A stretch of DNA of 64,000 nucleotides from Parabacteroides sp. (lineage in GTDB: Bacteria > Bacteroidota > Bacteroidia > Bacteroidales > Tannerellaceae), in contig DXVO01000030.1 of the NCBI GenBank assembly GCA_019417325.1, positions 124,001 to 188,000 on the forward strand. The letters run 5' to 3'. Shown piece after piece: positions 26,168 through 35,305 of the stretch (its first letter is position 1; every line of letters begins with the position of its first letter). Position numbers and translations under genes: made by a program. The notes below the pieces were generated by a model. The model was not told the DNA's origin. It searched no databases and saw only the letters and a program-made list of their open reading frames with translations.

Positions 26168-26503
26168 TTTTTCATCACAAAATTTCATCTATCACCATAT
26201 ATCATAGGCTTCCTCTTTTTGATTTGACATTATAATTTTATTTATCTCCTTTATCATATTCTGCAAGAATTGATTCCACACATCTAAATATGACAGCTAT
26301 GTGCCGCCCTATAGATTTAAGTTTATTTTATTCGTCAAAAAGTATTCATTACATTTAATCCGCATTAAAAAACACTAACAAACAGGCAATTAGAAACAGA
26401 CTCAGTCTTTACAGAACTATTTCAATCATATAGATATGTTAATCCAGAGTAGCTTTATATATAAATAAAGGTTAATAATATCCCTGTTTTTCAATATCGG
26501 ATA

Positions 26504-26511
26504 CAAAAATA
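26504..26511 (-). promoter_or_regulatory. Possible -7 box of the susCD operon
   Basis: TATTTTTG on the minus strand fits TAnnTTTG. A CTTGA lies upstream, but its spacing (16 bp to the box) is shorter than ideal. If used, it gives a leader of about 400 nt. Confidence 0.35.
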
Positions 26512-26818
26512 AATAAAATATTTTAATCAAGAGTGTGAAAAGTAAAAAAAATCAACAAAAAAAATGATAGAGGGGCTTGTGAAATGTTTAATTTCTGCAT
26601 TCTGATTTATCTTATAAATGCTACCAAAGCCTGTAAGTAGTATATCTTTTTTTATTTAGAACCAATGTATATTCCTGATTACCATTGAAATAATCTTCTT
26701 AAAATCCGAATAATAGAAAAAAAGATTAGGTTCTGTAAAGACTATGGTATATTTCTTCTAAAAAGACCTACAACCTTTACAATTCAAACGGACTTTAATT
26801 ATAAGGCTCAGTTACCAA

Positions 26819-26860
26819 CAAAAAAAATACTATGTATGACAAATTCATCATACATAGTAT
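26819..26860 (-). terminator. Intrinsic terminator of the FtsX-like permease gene
   Basis: ATACTATGTATGA (26827-26839) and TCATACATAGTAT (26848-26860) form a perfect 13-bp stem with an 8-nt loop. On the minus strand the stem is followed by eight T residues (26819-26826). This is a textbook Rho-independent terminator 46 bp after the stop codon. Confidence 0.85.
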
Positions 26861-26905
26861 CCAAACTCCCCTTTTAAATCTTGAGGGATATATTTCGTAA
26901 AATCG

Positions 26906-29266
26906 CTATTCTGTCTTTATACTATCTACAGGGTTTGCATTTGCAGCCTTCCAGTTCTGGAAAGTCACTGTAGCTATTGTTATGACAGACACAATTACAA
27001 ATGCAAGTACAAACACCCACCAGTACATCGGCGTCTTATAGGCAAAACTTTCCAACCAAACTTTTACGCCATACCAAGCTACCGGAGCTGCCAACACAAA
27101 ACAGATTGCAACAATCCGGATATAAGCTTTATTAAACATTGCCAAAATTTCTCCCACCGTAGCTCCATGTACTTTCCGGATACCGATTTCTTTCTGGCGA
27201 TATTGTGTTTCAAATACAACCAAGCCAAAGACCCCTACCAAAGAGATGATTATAGCCAACAGGCTAAACATGGTTATCATGCTACGCAGATTCTCTTCAC
27301 GATGGTACAGGTTATTAAACAGTGTATCGTAAAATTCGATGTTGAATGGAAAAGACGGATCTATGGAAGCCACCGTTTTACGAATATGCTCTACGGCTGC
27401 CTGCACATCTCCACCAGCTTGCAGGCGGATATAAGAAACAGGTAAACTATAATCTTTCGTCACCATGAATCCTATATTATTCTCACCCTGACGGAGAGAT
27501 GTAAATTTTACATTTCCTGTAAAACCGACGATACGTCCCACACGGTCGCCCCAACCACCAAACAAATCGCCGGCATCCATATCCATGCTTTTACGAGCGG
27601 TTTCATTAAAGATATAGAACATATCTTCCGACTGTGCATCCGAACGTTGGAAATTTCGTCCTTCGGTGACAGGAATTCCCATTGTCGATAAGAAATTATC
27701 AGAAACAACTAACAAAAAATACTGGAATTGTTTTTCCTTATACTTACCTCCATTGGTACTATAACCATCTCTGGAACCAAGTTTTTGCATTGAGAATGCT
27801 ACATCTTCAATACCGGGATAATCTTTTAAGCGATTCACATACGTTTCATGGTGTTCATCATACAACTGTCCGCCTATATCTACTATGGCAATCTGGTCTT
27901 TATCAAACCCTAATGAGAAACCTCTCATGTAATTATTTTGCAAACGCATAAAACAGGCACTGATAATCAGCATGATGGAAACGATAAACTGGATACCTAT
28001 TAATGTTGTACGCAATTTACGCCCCGATACCGAGAGCCCGAAACTACCTTTCAATACCAATGCCGGAGGAAATGAAGTTATGTAATAAGCCGGATAAACT
28101 CCTGCTATAACCCCGGTAAACAGCGCTATCACTGCCGAAAGCAAAAGAACAGGAAGATTACCGGAAAGACTTAAATCAGCTTCGATAAATGGCAAAGAAG
28201 CTGTTCCATTGAGTGCCCATACAATAAAAAGACTAATCAACCAGCTCAGCATACATATAATAACAGCCTCCACGAGCAGAGACCCACGAAGCACGTTATC
28301 CGAACTGCCCAATACTTTTTGTGTATTGATACTCTTTATACGCAAAGGAGTCAACGCCGTACTGAAGTTCATAAAATTGATGGCTGCAACTACAATAATC
28401 AGAATGGCAATCCACAATAAAAGCATTGCCACTTCCGAGTCGCCACTACGGAAAATATTACCATCATGGTCTTCATTCAGATAATAGATATCGGTCAGCG
28501 GAACCAGTTTTATCTTCTGATTGGGACGATCTATTTTTGAAAAATCAAAATGTTGATTAAAATTATCGACTACACTCTGTGCGGATGAGGCATCATCCAA
28601 TAAGAGGAAACAGTAATAATTACTTGCTCCAAAGTTAGTAAGAGCAAACTCATGGTCTATGGCTGAGTAGATAATATTACGTAACTGAGTGTTTCCCGGA
28701 AAATCACGGTAAACAGCACCAACTGCCAAATCCGTTCTCTCCTTCGACCAGATATCCTCTTCGGCATGTATCGACCTACCTACAGCCGGTTGATTGCCAA
28801 ATAATTTATGAGCCAGACTCTGTGGAATAATCACTTTGTCCGGTTCATATAAACAATTCGCATCACCCTCTACTATAGGAATATCGAACACTTTCGTGAA
28901 ATCCGGGTGACAAGTCTGTATGGTCTCCCTAAATCCTCGCTTCTCCCCATTCTCCGTTACGGAGAAATAAACAGGTGCAATAAAAGGATTGATAAGTGTG
29001 CCCGCTTCGATATGTGGTGACGACTGGATGGCAGCCTCAATAAAAGCACGGGGCAAAATAGTTGAGAAAGTACCCGGCTCAACCAAATCCATTCTGTAGA
29101 TTCTTTCGGATGTTGAGTGGCAACGGTCAAAATTCCGCTCAAAGTTAATCTGAATCAGAATAATAGTAAAAGCGGCAAATGCTACCGACAATCCTGCTAT
29201 ATTCAACAGCATCGCCATTTTGAACCGCCTTAGCACACTTAGAAAATTACGAATGATTGTTTTCAT
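26906..29266 (-). CDS. MacB/FtsX-like ABC transporter permease
   Basis: From the ATG at 29264-29266 the protein is 786 residues; a longer frame would need a TTG at 29284. It has the double MacB layout: TM1 (MAMLLNIAGLSVAFAAFTIILI), a large periplasmic domain, three central TMs (about 285-400), a second MacB_PCD domain, and a C-terminal FtsX triple TM ending with the conserved ANPVDSIKTE. QYRQKEIGIRKVHGATVGEIL is the FtsX coupling segment. Such permeases work with an ATPase by mechanotransmission rather than by classical transport. No ATPase gene is adjacent. It is a single-gene unit with a strong terminator and a likely sigma-54 promoter. Confidence 0.88.
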   Translation of the reverse strand: MKTIIRNFLSVLRRFKMAMLLNIAGLSVAFAAFTIILIQINFERNFDRCHSTSERIYRMDLVEPGTFSTILPRAFIEAAIQSSPHIEAGTLINPFIAPVYFSVTENGEKRGFRETIQTCHPDFTKVFDIPIVEGDANCLYEPDKVIIPQSLAHKLFGNQPAVGRSIHAEEDIWSKERTDLAVGAVYRDFPGNTQLRNIIYSAIDHEFALTNFGASNYYCFLLLDDASSAQSVVDNFNQHFDFSKIDRPNQKIKLVPLTDIYYLNEDHDGNIFRSGDSEVAMLLLWIAILIIVVAAINFMNFSTALTPLRIKSINTQKVLGSSDNVLRGSLLVEAVIICMLSWLISLFIVWALNGTASLPFIEADLSLSGNLPVLLLSAVIALFTGVIAGVYPAYYITSFPPALVLKGSFGLSVSGRKLRTTLIGIQFIVSIMLIISACFMRLQNNYMRGFSLGFDKDQIAIVDIGGQLYDEHHETYVNRLKDYPGIEDVAFSMQKLGSRDGYSTNGGKYKEKQFQYFLLVVSDNFLSTMGIPVTEGRNFQRSDAQSEDMFYIFNETARKSMDMDAGDLFGGWGDRVGRIVGFTGNVKFTSLRQGENNIGFMVTKDYSLPVSYIRLQAGGDVQAAVEHIRKTVASIDPSFPFNIEFYDTLFNNLYHREENLRSMITMFSLLAIIISLVGVFGLVVFETQYRQKEIGIRKVHGATVGEILAMFNKAYIRIVAICFVLAAPVAWYGVKVWLESFAYKTPMYWWVFVLAFVIVSVITIATVTFQNWKAANANPVDSIKTE

Positions 29267-29336
29267 ATATTTTATCTGTTTCAAGAATATGGAACAAGTC
29301 TCACGCTTTGAAAAACAAAGCTATACTCTTAATTTA

Positions 29337-29352
29337 TTCAAATAGTATGCCA
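29337..29352 (-). promoter_or_regulatory. Likely sigma-54 promoter of the permease gene
   Basis: The minus strand reads TGGCATACTATTTGAA, close to the sigma-54 consensus TGGCACG-N4-TTGCA with the GG and the second-block G at the right distance; the -12 element has GA in place of GC. The predicted start is near 29325, giving a leader of about 60 nt to the ATG at 29266. Confidence 0.5.
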
Positions 29353-29407
29353 ATACACTTAACACACTAATTATAAACGAGATAAAAATATATTATTCTG
29401 TAAGTAC

Positions 29408-29445
29408 TGTCTAAAAATTAGACAGTACTGTATAATTTTTAGACA
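29408..29445. promoter_or_regulatory. Two tandem 17-bp operator-like sites, TGTCTAA-N3-TTAGACA
   Basis: TGTCTAAAAATTAGACA (29408-29424) is a perfect inverted repeat apart from its 3-bp centre. TGTATAATTTTTAGACA (29429-29445) is the same site with one mismatch in the left half. The sites start 21 bp apart, two helical turns, and lie about 55-100 bp upstream of the sigma-54-like promoter, where enhancer-binding response regulators usually bind. Confidence 0.6.
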
Positions 29446-29521
29446 CAAATGTAAATGTGCCTAAGATGTTCTCCACATAAATTCCAGGATACAAACATTC
29501 ATTAGTATAATTTTTCCGGGT

Positions 29522-32500
29522 TTACTTCACTTCCACATTTTTCCCTTCGGTATTTGCCCGGACCAAATGGTCGTACATAGCTTCACAATAAACCGGAGGC
29601 AAATAGAAACGGCCCGGATATACCGCACAAAGATTAATTTTTACGGTTACTTGCTTACCTGCCGGCAGACGGTCGATGTAACTATACACCCTATCATCCC
29701 GGATATCCTGATAATTTACTCCTATTGCTTTGGTGTCTGTTGCTCCTTCATTCAGGAAGCGAGTATTCAAAATTTCCCAACCAGCCGGGAAGATTTCTGT
29801 AAGAGCCAGATTCTCATAAGTTCGCGGAGATGGATTCATAACTGTTACAACAGCCATAAAGTTCGTTCCCTGAGGCAAGTCCGCTACATTTACCGGACGG
29901 CCGGACTGATCCATATAGCTAACGGCCAACGATAATCCATTGGAATAAGCCTTTTCTTCACCTTGTGCCGGAATGCCTTCGGTGATAACACGGGCGAACA
30001 AAGTCGATTTACCTGTATTCTTTATTTCAAGAGAAGCGGATGATGCCGCTTTGGAAAGTAAATTTCCCGTCCATACGTTTTTAGCAGTAGTTATCTTTTC
30101 TGACTTATTGCCACAAGTATACGAGAAATCCATATCCCCTGCTACCTTATATTTATGTACATAATCAGAAAGTCCTACCAATGCAAAAGCGGTAGTCTGG
30201 GTACTCATCCAATCATCTGAGGAAAGAGCTTTAGACAAGTCATTTGCCAGAATAGCCGCCTCCTTGCCATTATTTAACAGACAAAGTGTTATTAAGCGGA
30301 TAGCCTGATCGCGGGTATCGCTACCAAAGGTTTCGTCATATCCGGAATAATCCGTTTTCAGAGCTGTAATCTTTTCTATTAATGCTGTTGCCACATCAGG
30401 ACGTCCGACTAACCCATAACCCGCAGCCAACAACCAACGGCTCATCGGAGCTAACGACTTGGTTTCTTTCAGACGGTTCATTGCGCCTACTTCCGGAGAA
30501 CCGGCCTTTGCCAGAACAAACAGACGGTAGGCCTGCGTCATTTCCTCCGAACGGGAATAATAAGACTGAACAGGTTTCCAGTCGCGAGCTACCCGGCGTA
30601 AGTTATTCAATACATTCCGTTTCATAGCATCCGGGATTAAATATCCTTTCGCTTCCGCCGACAACAAGAAATGAGTAGCATATACGGTTCCCCAGGCATT
30701 GCTGCTTGTACCTCCCGGCCAATAAGAGAAAGCTCCGTCTACAGTTTGATAAGAACGAAGGCGGCGTATCACTTCTTTCACAGCATCTTCCGTAGACAGT
30801 TCCTGTTCTTTTGTCAACGCTGCAAATTCTTTCAAATAAAGTTGCGGGAAACCTTTGGATGTAATCTGTTCCACACAACCATGCGGATATCCTAACAAGT
30901 AGGATAAACGGGTCGAAAGATTAATAGGTTTCACATCCGACATTTCCAATATCAGAGAATTCGTTCCGTCCAGCCCCGGCATTTTAGCCGTTCCCTTCCA
31001 GGATTTGCCAGGTTCCAGCGTAACCGGCGTAACCTTCACTTGCGGACGACTCACACTACGAATTTCAATATCCGTTTCATATACGGACTTTTCACCTTTT
31101 CCCGTAGCTGTAATCGTAACCTTTCCTGCACCGGGTTTATCTTTTACACGAATACGGAATAGGGCTTCCTTATCTCCTTTGGTTTGGAAATTCAATTCCT
31201 GGTTCGCACTTCCTACTACTTCCATATTTGAAGAGCAGGCAATAGATACCTGTACATCTCCTATTCCTTCTTCTGTCGCAAATACAGTAGCCGGGACCAC
31301 CATTTCTTCACCGATACCTATTACACGTGGTAAAGTACCAAGCAACATTACCGGTTTACGGACAAACACGGACTTATCAGTATCTCCGTAAGCACTGCCA
31401 TTACCGGCAACCACCATTACCCTCACTTTACCATTATAGTTCGGCATCTGATAAGAATGGCGTTTCTTTTCTCCTTTCTTCAAAAGGAACGGACCATCAA
31501 ACTGCACAACCGGCTTGAAGCGATTCACTATCGCTTTCGGTCCCCTGTTCAATGCTTCATCACCACCGATGCTGAACATTTGTTCTATGCGTCCGCCATA
31601 AGCACCCAATACATAATTATACAAGTCCCATGTACTGACACCTAATGCTTCACGGGCATTAAACGCTTTCCAAGGATCTGGAGTCTGGAAGCGGGTTAAA
31701 TCCAGCAGACCTTCATCTACAATAGCAAGCGTATAAGCCATCTCTTTTCCGTTTTTTTCGGAAACGGTTACCTCATACTTGCTTTCCGGCTTAATTTCAT
31801 CCGCCATCCGGATAACCGGGGTAAGACGGCTTTCCGGAGATGTTACGGTAAACGGCACCACCCCGTACATACGGATTGGAAGGTCATTCTTCGTCATCCC
31901 ATGCGGTTGCAATAAAGTAATGTAAACATAGGCATTCGGCTGCATATCAGGAGTCGCTTTTATCTTCACAGTCGTTTCCTGGTCATTGCAGTTATATTCA
32001 TTCAAAGACAACAGACGAGTTCCGTTCTCTATACTTATAATAGCCCGGCTTCCCTTTGTCGACGGGAAAGTAACGACAATGTTTTCTCCCGGAGCATAAT
32101 TATCCTTGTCCGTTTTAAACATCAACATATTTGCAGAAGAAGAGCCATTGGCATCACGACGTCCTTCGCTATCCGGCCAGTCAAAATAACTCACAATACC
32201 GGAAGAGTGATTCGTACCTTTATCTTTTACGGAAATAAAGTAAGAACCCCAATCATCTGCATCGAACATCAGCGGGAATGTAGTCAAACCGTTTTCTCCA
32301 GTACGGACTGTAAATTCCTTAATGGGTTTATTATAAGAGTCTGAAACGTAGTTTGCCAACATACTGTTATCCGAACTCCACCACCAATACCAGTATATTT
32401 TATAGACTTTTACCTCGATTTCCGTATTGGCAACAGGTTGTCCCTTATAATCTACAGATGCAACTTCATATGAATAAGCCTTATCAGTATTTAACTGCTT

Positions 32501-35050
32501 CTTCCCTACTTGAGGAGAATGAATACCTGCATACCGCTTATAAGGAGAATATAACATCCGGCTGGCATCGATACTGAAATCGCCGGATTCTTCGAACACA
32601 CGGGTAACAAAATTTGCCAGTAACATGCCTGGAGCTGATGAACCTACCTCAAACCGTGCCTTTACCGTTGCATCTCCTATTTCGTTTGTCGTTCCGGAAA
32701 TCAGTTTACTTTCTTCCGTATTGAAAACTTTGGAAGGGTCATCAAAACAGAAATTCTTAAACCCGTCGAATGTTGTGGTTGTAGAGATAAATGTACCTTG
32801 AATATCATATTTCAGGTTACGTGCCACAGCCCCTTGCAACCAAGCCACATGTAAATTAGCATCCAGAGGTTCACCACGAAGCAGGACCTTCTCCGGCATG
32901 GAAAGATTTATTTTCAAACGATTCGGTTTAATTGTTTCGATACGCAGGCGTTTGCTGAAACTTACTCCGCCCACGTTTACATTTACATTCCATGCACCTG
33001 TTGGAGCATCTGGCTCCGTCGGCATATCAAAGGTATATAATCCCAGTTCACTCTGTGTTTGTGTTTTACGCAGATAAAGCTGATTCAACGGATTATACAA
33101 TTCCATTACCACAGGATGATTCGCCGGCAGCTTGCCTGAGCGATCATTCAACATAAAACTAAGATGAAGCGTATCTCCCGGTCGCCATACGCCACGGTCG
33201 CCATAAATAAAACCTTTGATACCTTTCTGTACAACTTCACCCGAAACATCAAAAGAACTAAGAGAAAGAGCCGAACCTCCATCTACCCGCAGATAAGAAC
33301 GCTCGACGCCACGGGAGGCAATCACGTAAAAAGGTTTTCCGTTTTTCAAAGGCAATGTTACCTGTCCTTTATCGTTTGTCAATCCGGAGCCTAACTGCTG
33401 GTTCTGATAATTATAAGCTACAACCCTTACATTCCTTTCCGGTTCCGTATTCAACAGATTATGTACCAGAACTGTCATTTCATTATCTTCCCCGGACATA
33501 GCCATCAATCCCAGATTCGTTGCCAGGACATTCTTTCCCGTTGAAATATTAAAATAGTAGCTATTGGAGCAAGGATCGTTCCGTTCCATATAGTTATAAT
33601 CCGACCAATCCAGACCGCTATTATAAAAATAGCCACCCTCATCGAAGCGACTGCTCTCTTCACGGAACTTAATTTCATCTTCTGCCAGTATTTGTTCTTT
33701 GGAAGGTTTTTCCTGTCCCTCGCAAGGGTAAGCCGACAAGTCTTTATCGGAAGAAAGTTCCACACGGTAAATAGCTCCCGGTTCGAGGTCTATCAACTGT
33801 TTTAAATCGATGGCATAGGTATTCCATTTTGATAAATCCTGTGTAGCGTCGTCATCCAGGAAAATCGTTTTCCGGGCAACCAGACGCCCTACACGCATCA
33901 GATCACTTTGTCCGTCCAAATCGTTTGTCTGCAAAAACTGACCGATATTCTGTTCCAATATTTTGATAACACGGACTACCACACCCCGCAAATACACAGC
34001 CTGGAATGGGACGAGCAACTGAGTGGACTGAGGTATTATCACACCTTCCCCCGTAAAACGAACAGCTGGTAAATCCTTATTTACCTCTATTTGTTTTACC
34101 ACATTCTCTTTCAATATCAATCCGCTTTTACTGCGTATATTTTTAGACAAATGAATATTCATGGCTCCGGTACGTTGGGCATCCGGATACAACCGAAGCT
34201 TGTTTCCGTTTACATTTACAGATTCGGACTTATTCCCGCTAATGTAGGCAAGTCCCTCCATATCCTGTGCAGCATCCAGTAGCTTTGTAAAAGTAATCTC
34301 AACAAAACGTTCCGGTTCTGTAACATATTGTATGTCATATACGCTGAAATCATTCATGCCGGGAATATCTACCGAAAAAAGTTCTCCTTCGGGTACACGC
34401 TGCTTATTTTGCGCTATAGATACGACAAAAGGACGTGCGCCATCTACTCCCGCCTGTATATTTTGTAAAGTTACCTGATGCTTCTTGCCATCCTGGCTAT
34501 GCTCCCAGGTTGCATCGGCTTTTTCTGAAAAACGGATTAATGATTCTACGGTTTCCGGAGTTTCCTTGTCAGAGGTAAAAAGAGAACATACAACATCATA
34601 TCCGTTTTCGTTCTTCTTATTGACATCCATTGCATACAAGTTACCCCGTACCAATAATGGTAATGTAGAGAAACTGAATGAGAAATCCTTTTCCTTCCCT
34701 TCCACATCAAACCACTTGGAAAGGTCAGCACTTACTTTATAAGTTGTATTCCTGTCAAGTGCCTTCGTCGGCTTAAACTTAATTGTACGGTTATTCTCAA
34801 AAGAAAATTTACCGGGCACTTCTGGCCTAATTTTGATAAGCTTGTCCAAGTCTGTTTCTTTTATCTTTTCAGACGGGATTTCCTGGTTAAAAATAAGATA
34901 AACAGGAGTATATCTTGAAATTTTTCCGGAAGTGAAGGCTTCCACGTAAGGATTGAACATTAATTCTTCATCTCCTCCACTACCGGAATTGCATCCGGTA
35001 AACAATGATATCAGGTAAAATGAGCACAACAAATATAAATACTTCTTCAT
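29522..35050 (-). CDS. Bacterial alpha-2-macroglobulin lipoprotein with thioester motif
   Basis: This 1842-residue protein has a lipoprotein signal ending at C20 and should be anchored in the periplasm. In order it shows an MG1-like Ig domain (about 40-130), MG2-type domains (GVWRPGDTLHLSF near 620), a bait-region domain (about 975-1110), the A2M domain (FDGPFLLKKGEKK near 1183) and a thioester-containing helical toroid. The CxEQ thioester motif is intact at C1392 in HGCVEQ. Such proteins trap attacking proteases and are thought to guard the periplasm when the wall is breached. It is divergent from pbpC (256 bp apart), the pairing known from E. coli yfhM-pbpC and many Bacteroidetes. Confidence 0.93.
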   Translation of the reverse strand: MKKYLYLLCSFYLISLFTGCNSGSGGDEELMFNPYVEAFTSGKISRYTPVYLIFNQEIPSEKIKETDLDKLIKIRPEVPGKFSFENNRTIKFKPTKALDRNTTYKVSADLSKWFDVEGKEKDFSFSFSTLPLLVRGNLYAMDVNKKNENGYDVVCSLFTSDKETPETVESLIRFSEKADATWEHSQDGKKHQVTLQNIQAGVDGARPFVVSIAQNKQRVPEGELFSVDIPGMNDFSVYDIQYVTEPERFVEITFTKLLDAAQDMEGLAYISGNKSESVNVNGNKLRLYPDAQRTGAMNIHLSKNIRSKSGLILKENVVKQIEVNKDLPAVRFTGEGVIIPQSTQLLVPFQAVYLRGVVVRVIKILEQNIGQFLQTNDLDGQSDLMRVGRLVARKTIFLDDDATQDLSKWNTYAIDLKQLIDLEPGAIYRVELSSDKDLSAYPCEGQEKPSKEQILAEDEIKFREESSRFDEGGYFYNSGLDWSDYNYMERNDPCSNSYYFNISTGKNVLATNLGLMAMSGEDNEMTVLVHNLLNTEPERNVRVVAYNYQNQQLGSGLTNDKGQVTLPLKNGKPFYVIASRGVERSYLRVDGGSALSLSSFDVSGEVVQKGIKGFIYGDRGVWRPGDTLHLSFMLNDRSGKLPANHPVVMELYNPLNQLYLRKTQTQSELGLYTFDMPTEPDAPTGAWNVNVNVGGVSFSKRLRIETIKPNRLKINLSMPEKVLLRGEPLDANLHVAWLQGAVARNLKYDIQGTFISTTTTFDGFKNFCFDDPSKVFNTEESKLISGTTNEIGDATVKARFEVGSSAPGMLLANFVTRVFEESGDFSIDASRMLYSPYKRYAGIHSPQVGKKQLNTDKAYSYEVASVDYKGQPVANTEIEVKVYKIYWYWWWSSDNSMLANYVSDSYNKPIKEFTVRTGENGLTTFPLMFDADDWGSYFISVKDKGTNHSSGIVSYFDWPDSEGRRDANGSSSANMLMFKTDKDNYAPGENIVVTFPSTKGSRAIISIENGTRLLSLNEYNCNDQETTVKIKATPDMQPNAYVYITLLQPHGMTKNDLPIRMYGVVPFTVTSPESRLTPVIRMADEIKPESKYEVTVSEKNGKEMAYTLAIVDEGLLDLTRFQTPDPWKAFNAREALGVSTWDLYNYVLGAYGGRIEQMFSIGGDEALNRGPKAIVNRFKPVVQFDGPFLLKKGEKKRHSYQMPNYNGKVRVMVVAGNGSAYGDTDKSVFVRKPVMLLGTLPRVIGIGEEMVVPATVFATEEGIGDVQVSIACSSNMEVVGSANQELNFQTKGDKEALFRIRVKDKPGAGKVTITATGKGEKSVYETDIEIRSVSRPQVKVTPVTLEPGKSWKGTAKMPGLDGTNSLILEMSDVKPINLSTRLSYLLGYPHGCVEQITSKGFPQLYLKEFAALTKEQELSTEDAVKEVIRRLRSYQTVDGAFSYWPGGTSSNAWGTVYATHFLLSAEAKGYLIPDAMKRNVLNNLRRVARDWKPVQSYYSRSEEMTQAYRLFVLAKAGSPEVGAMNRLKETKSLAPMSRWLLAAGYGLVGRPDVATALIEKITALKTDYSGYDETFGSDTRDQAIRLITLCLLNNGKEAAILANDLSKALSSDDWMSTQTTAFALVGLSDYVHKYKVAGDMDFSYTCGNKSEKITTAKNVWTGNLLSKAASSASLEIKNTGKSTLFARVITEGIPAQGEEKAYSNGLSLAVSYMDQSGRPVNVADLPQGTNFMAVVTVMNPSPRTYENLALTEIFPAGWEILNTRFLNEGATDTKAIGVNYQDIRDDRVYSYIDRLPAGKQVTVKINLCAVYPGRFYLPPVYCEAMYDHLVRANTEGKNVEVK

Positions 35051-35150
35051 AGAATCCCTTAATTTACGGTTACTATACTTTTAAAACAGTTAGCCCACGA
35101 ATATAAGTATTTAATTTTACATTTTTTACAAATGATACAGAGGAAAATAC

Positions 35151-35158
35151 TATCTTTG
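35151..35158 (+). promoter_or_regulatory. -7 box of pbpC
   Basis: TATCTTTG on the plus strand fits TAnnTTTG, with start expected near 35163 and a leader of about 140 nt. A 14-codon frame starting at 35184 lies in the leader, but there is no sign that it is translated. No clear -33 TTG is seen. Confidence 0.45.
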
Positions 35159-35305
35159 TATAAACCAAATAAGAAGATTACATATGGCAACCAATGGGAA
35201 TGTCATATTACATCTGACTGGTTGTTAATATGGGAACAAAATGACAATGATTTAATTTTACTATTGATGAATACAGGGAGTCATTCCGATCTTTTCTAAC
35301 ATAAC

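Larger units (their letters stand above)
26100..26905. other. 806-bp non-coding stretch upstream of susC
   Basis: It holds a stem-loop close to the susC start (26145-26167), a possible susC -7 box (26504-26511), a pair of 14-bp inverted copies (26404-26417 and 26730-26743) and the terminator of the permease gene (26819-26860). No gene is supported on either strand. Confidence 0.6.

Noticed and set aside
26404..26743. Possible miniature transposable element bounded by 14-bp inverted copies
   Set aside because: No target-site duplication, no transposase and no second copy in the window; reported only as a low-interest observation.
35184..35228. 14-codon frame in the pbpC leader as a leader peptide
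   Set aside because: Too short to support, with no regulatory codons or attenuator pattern.
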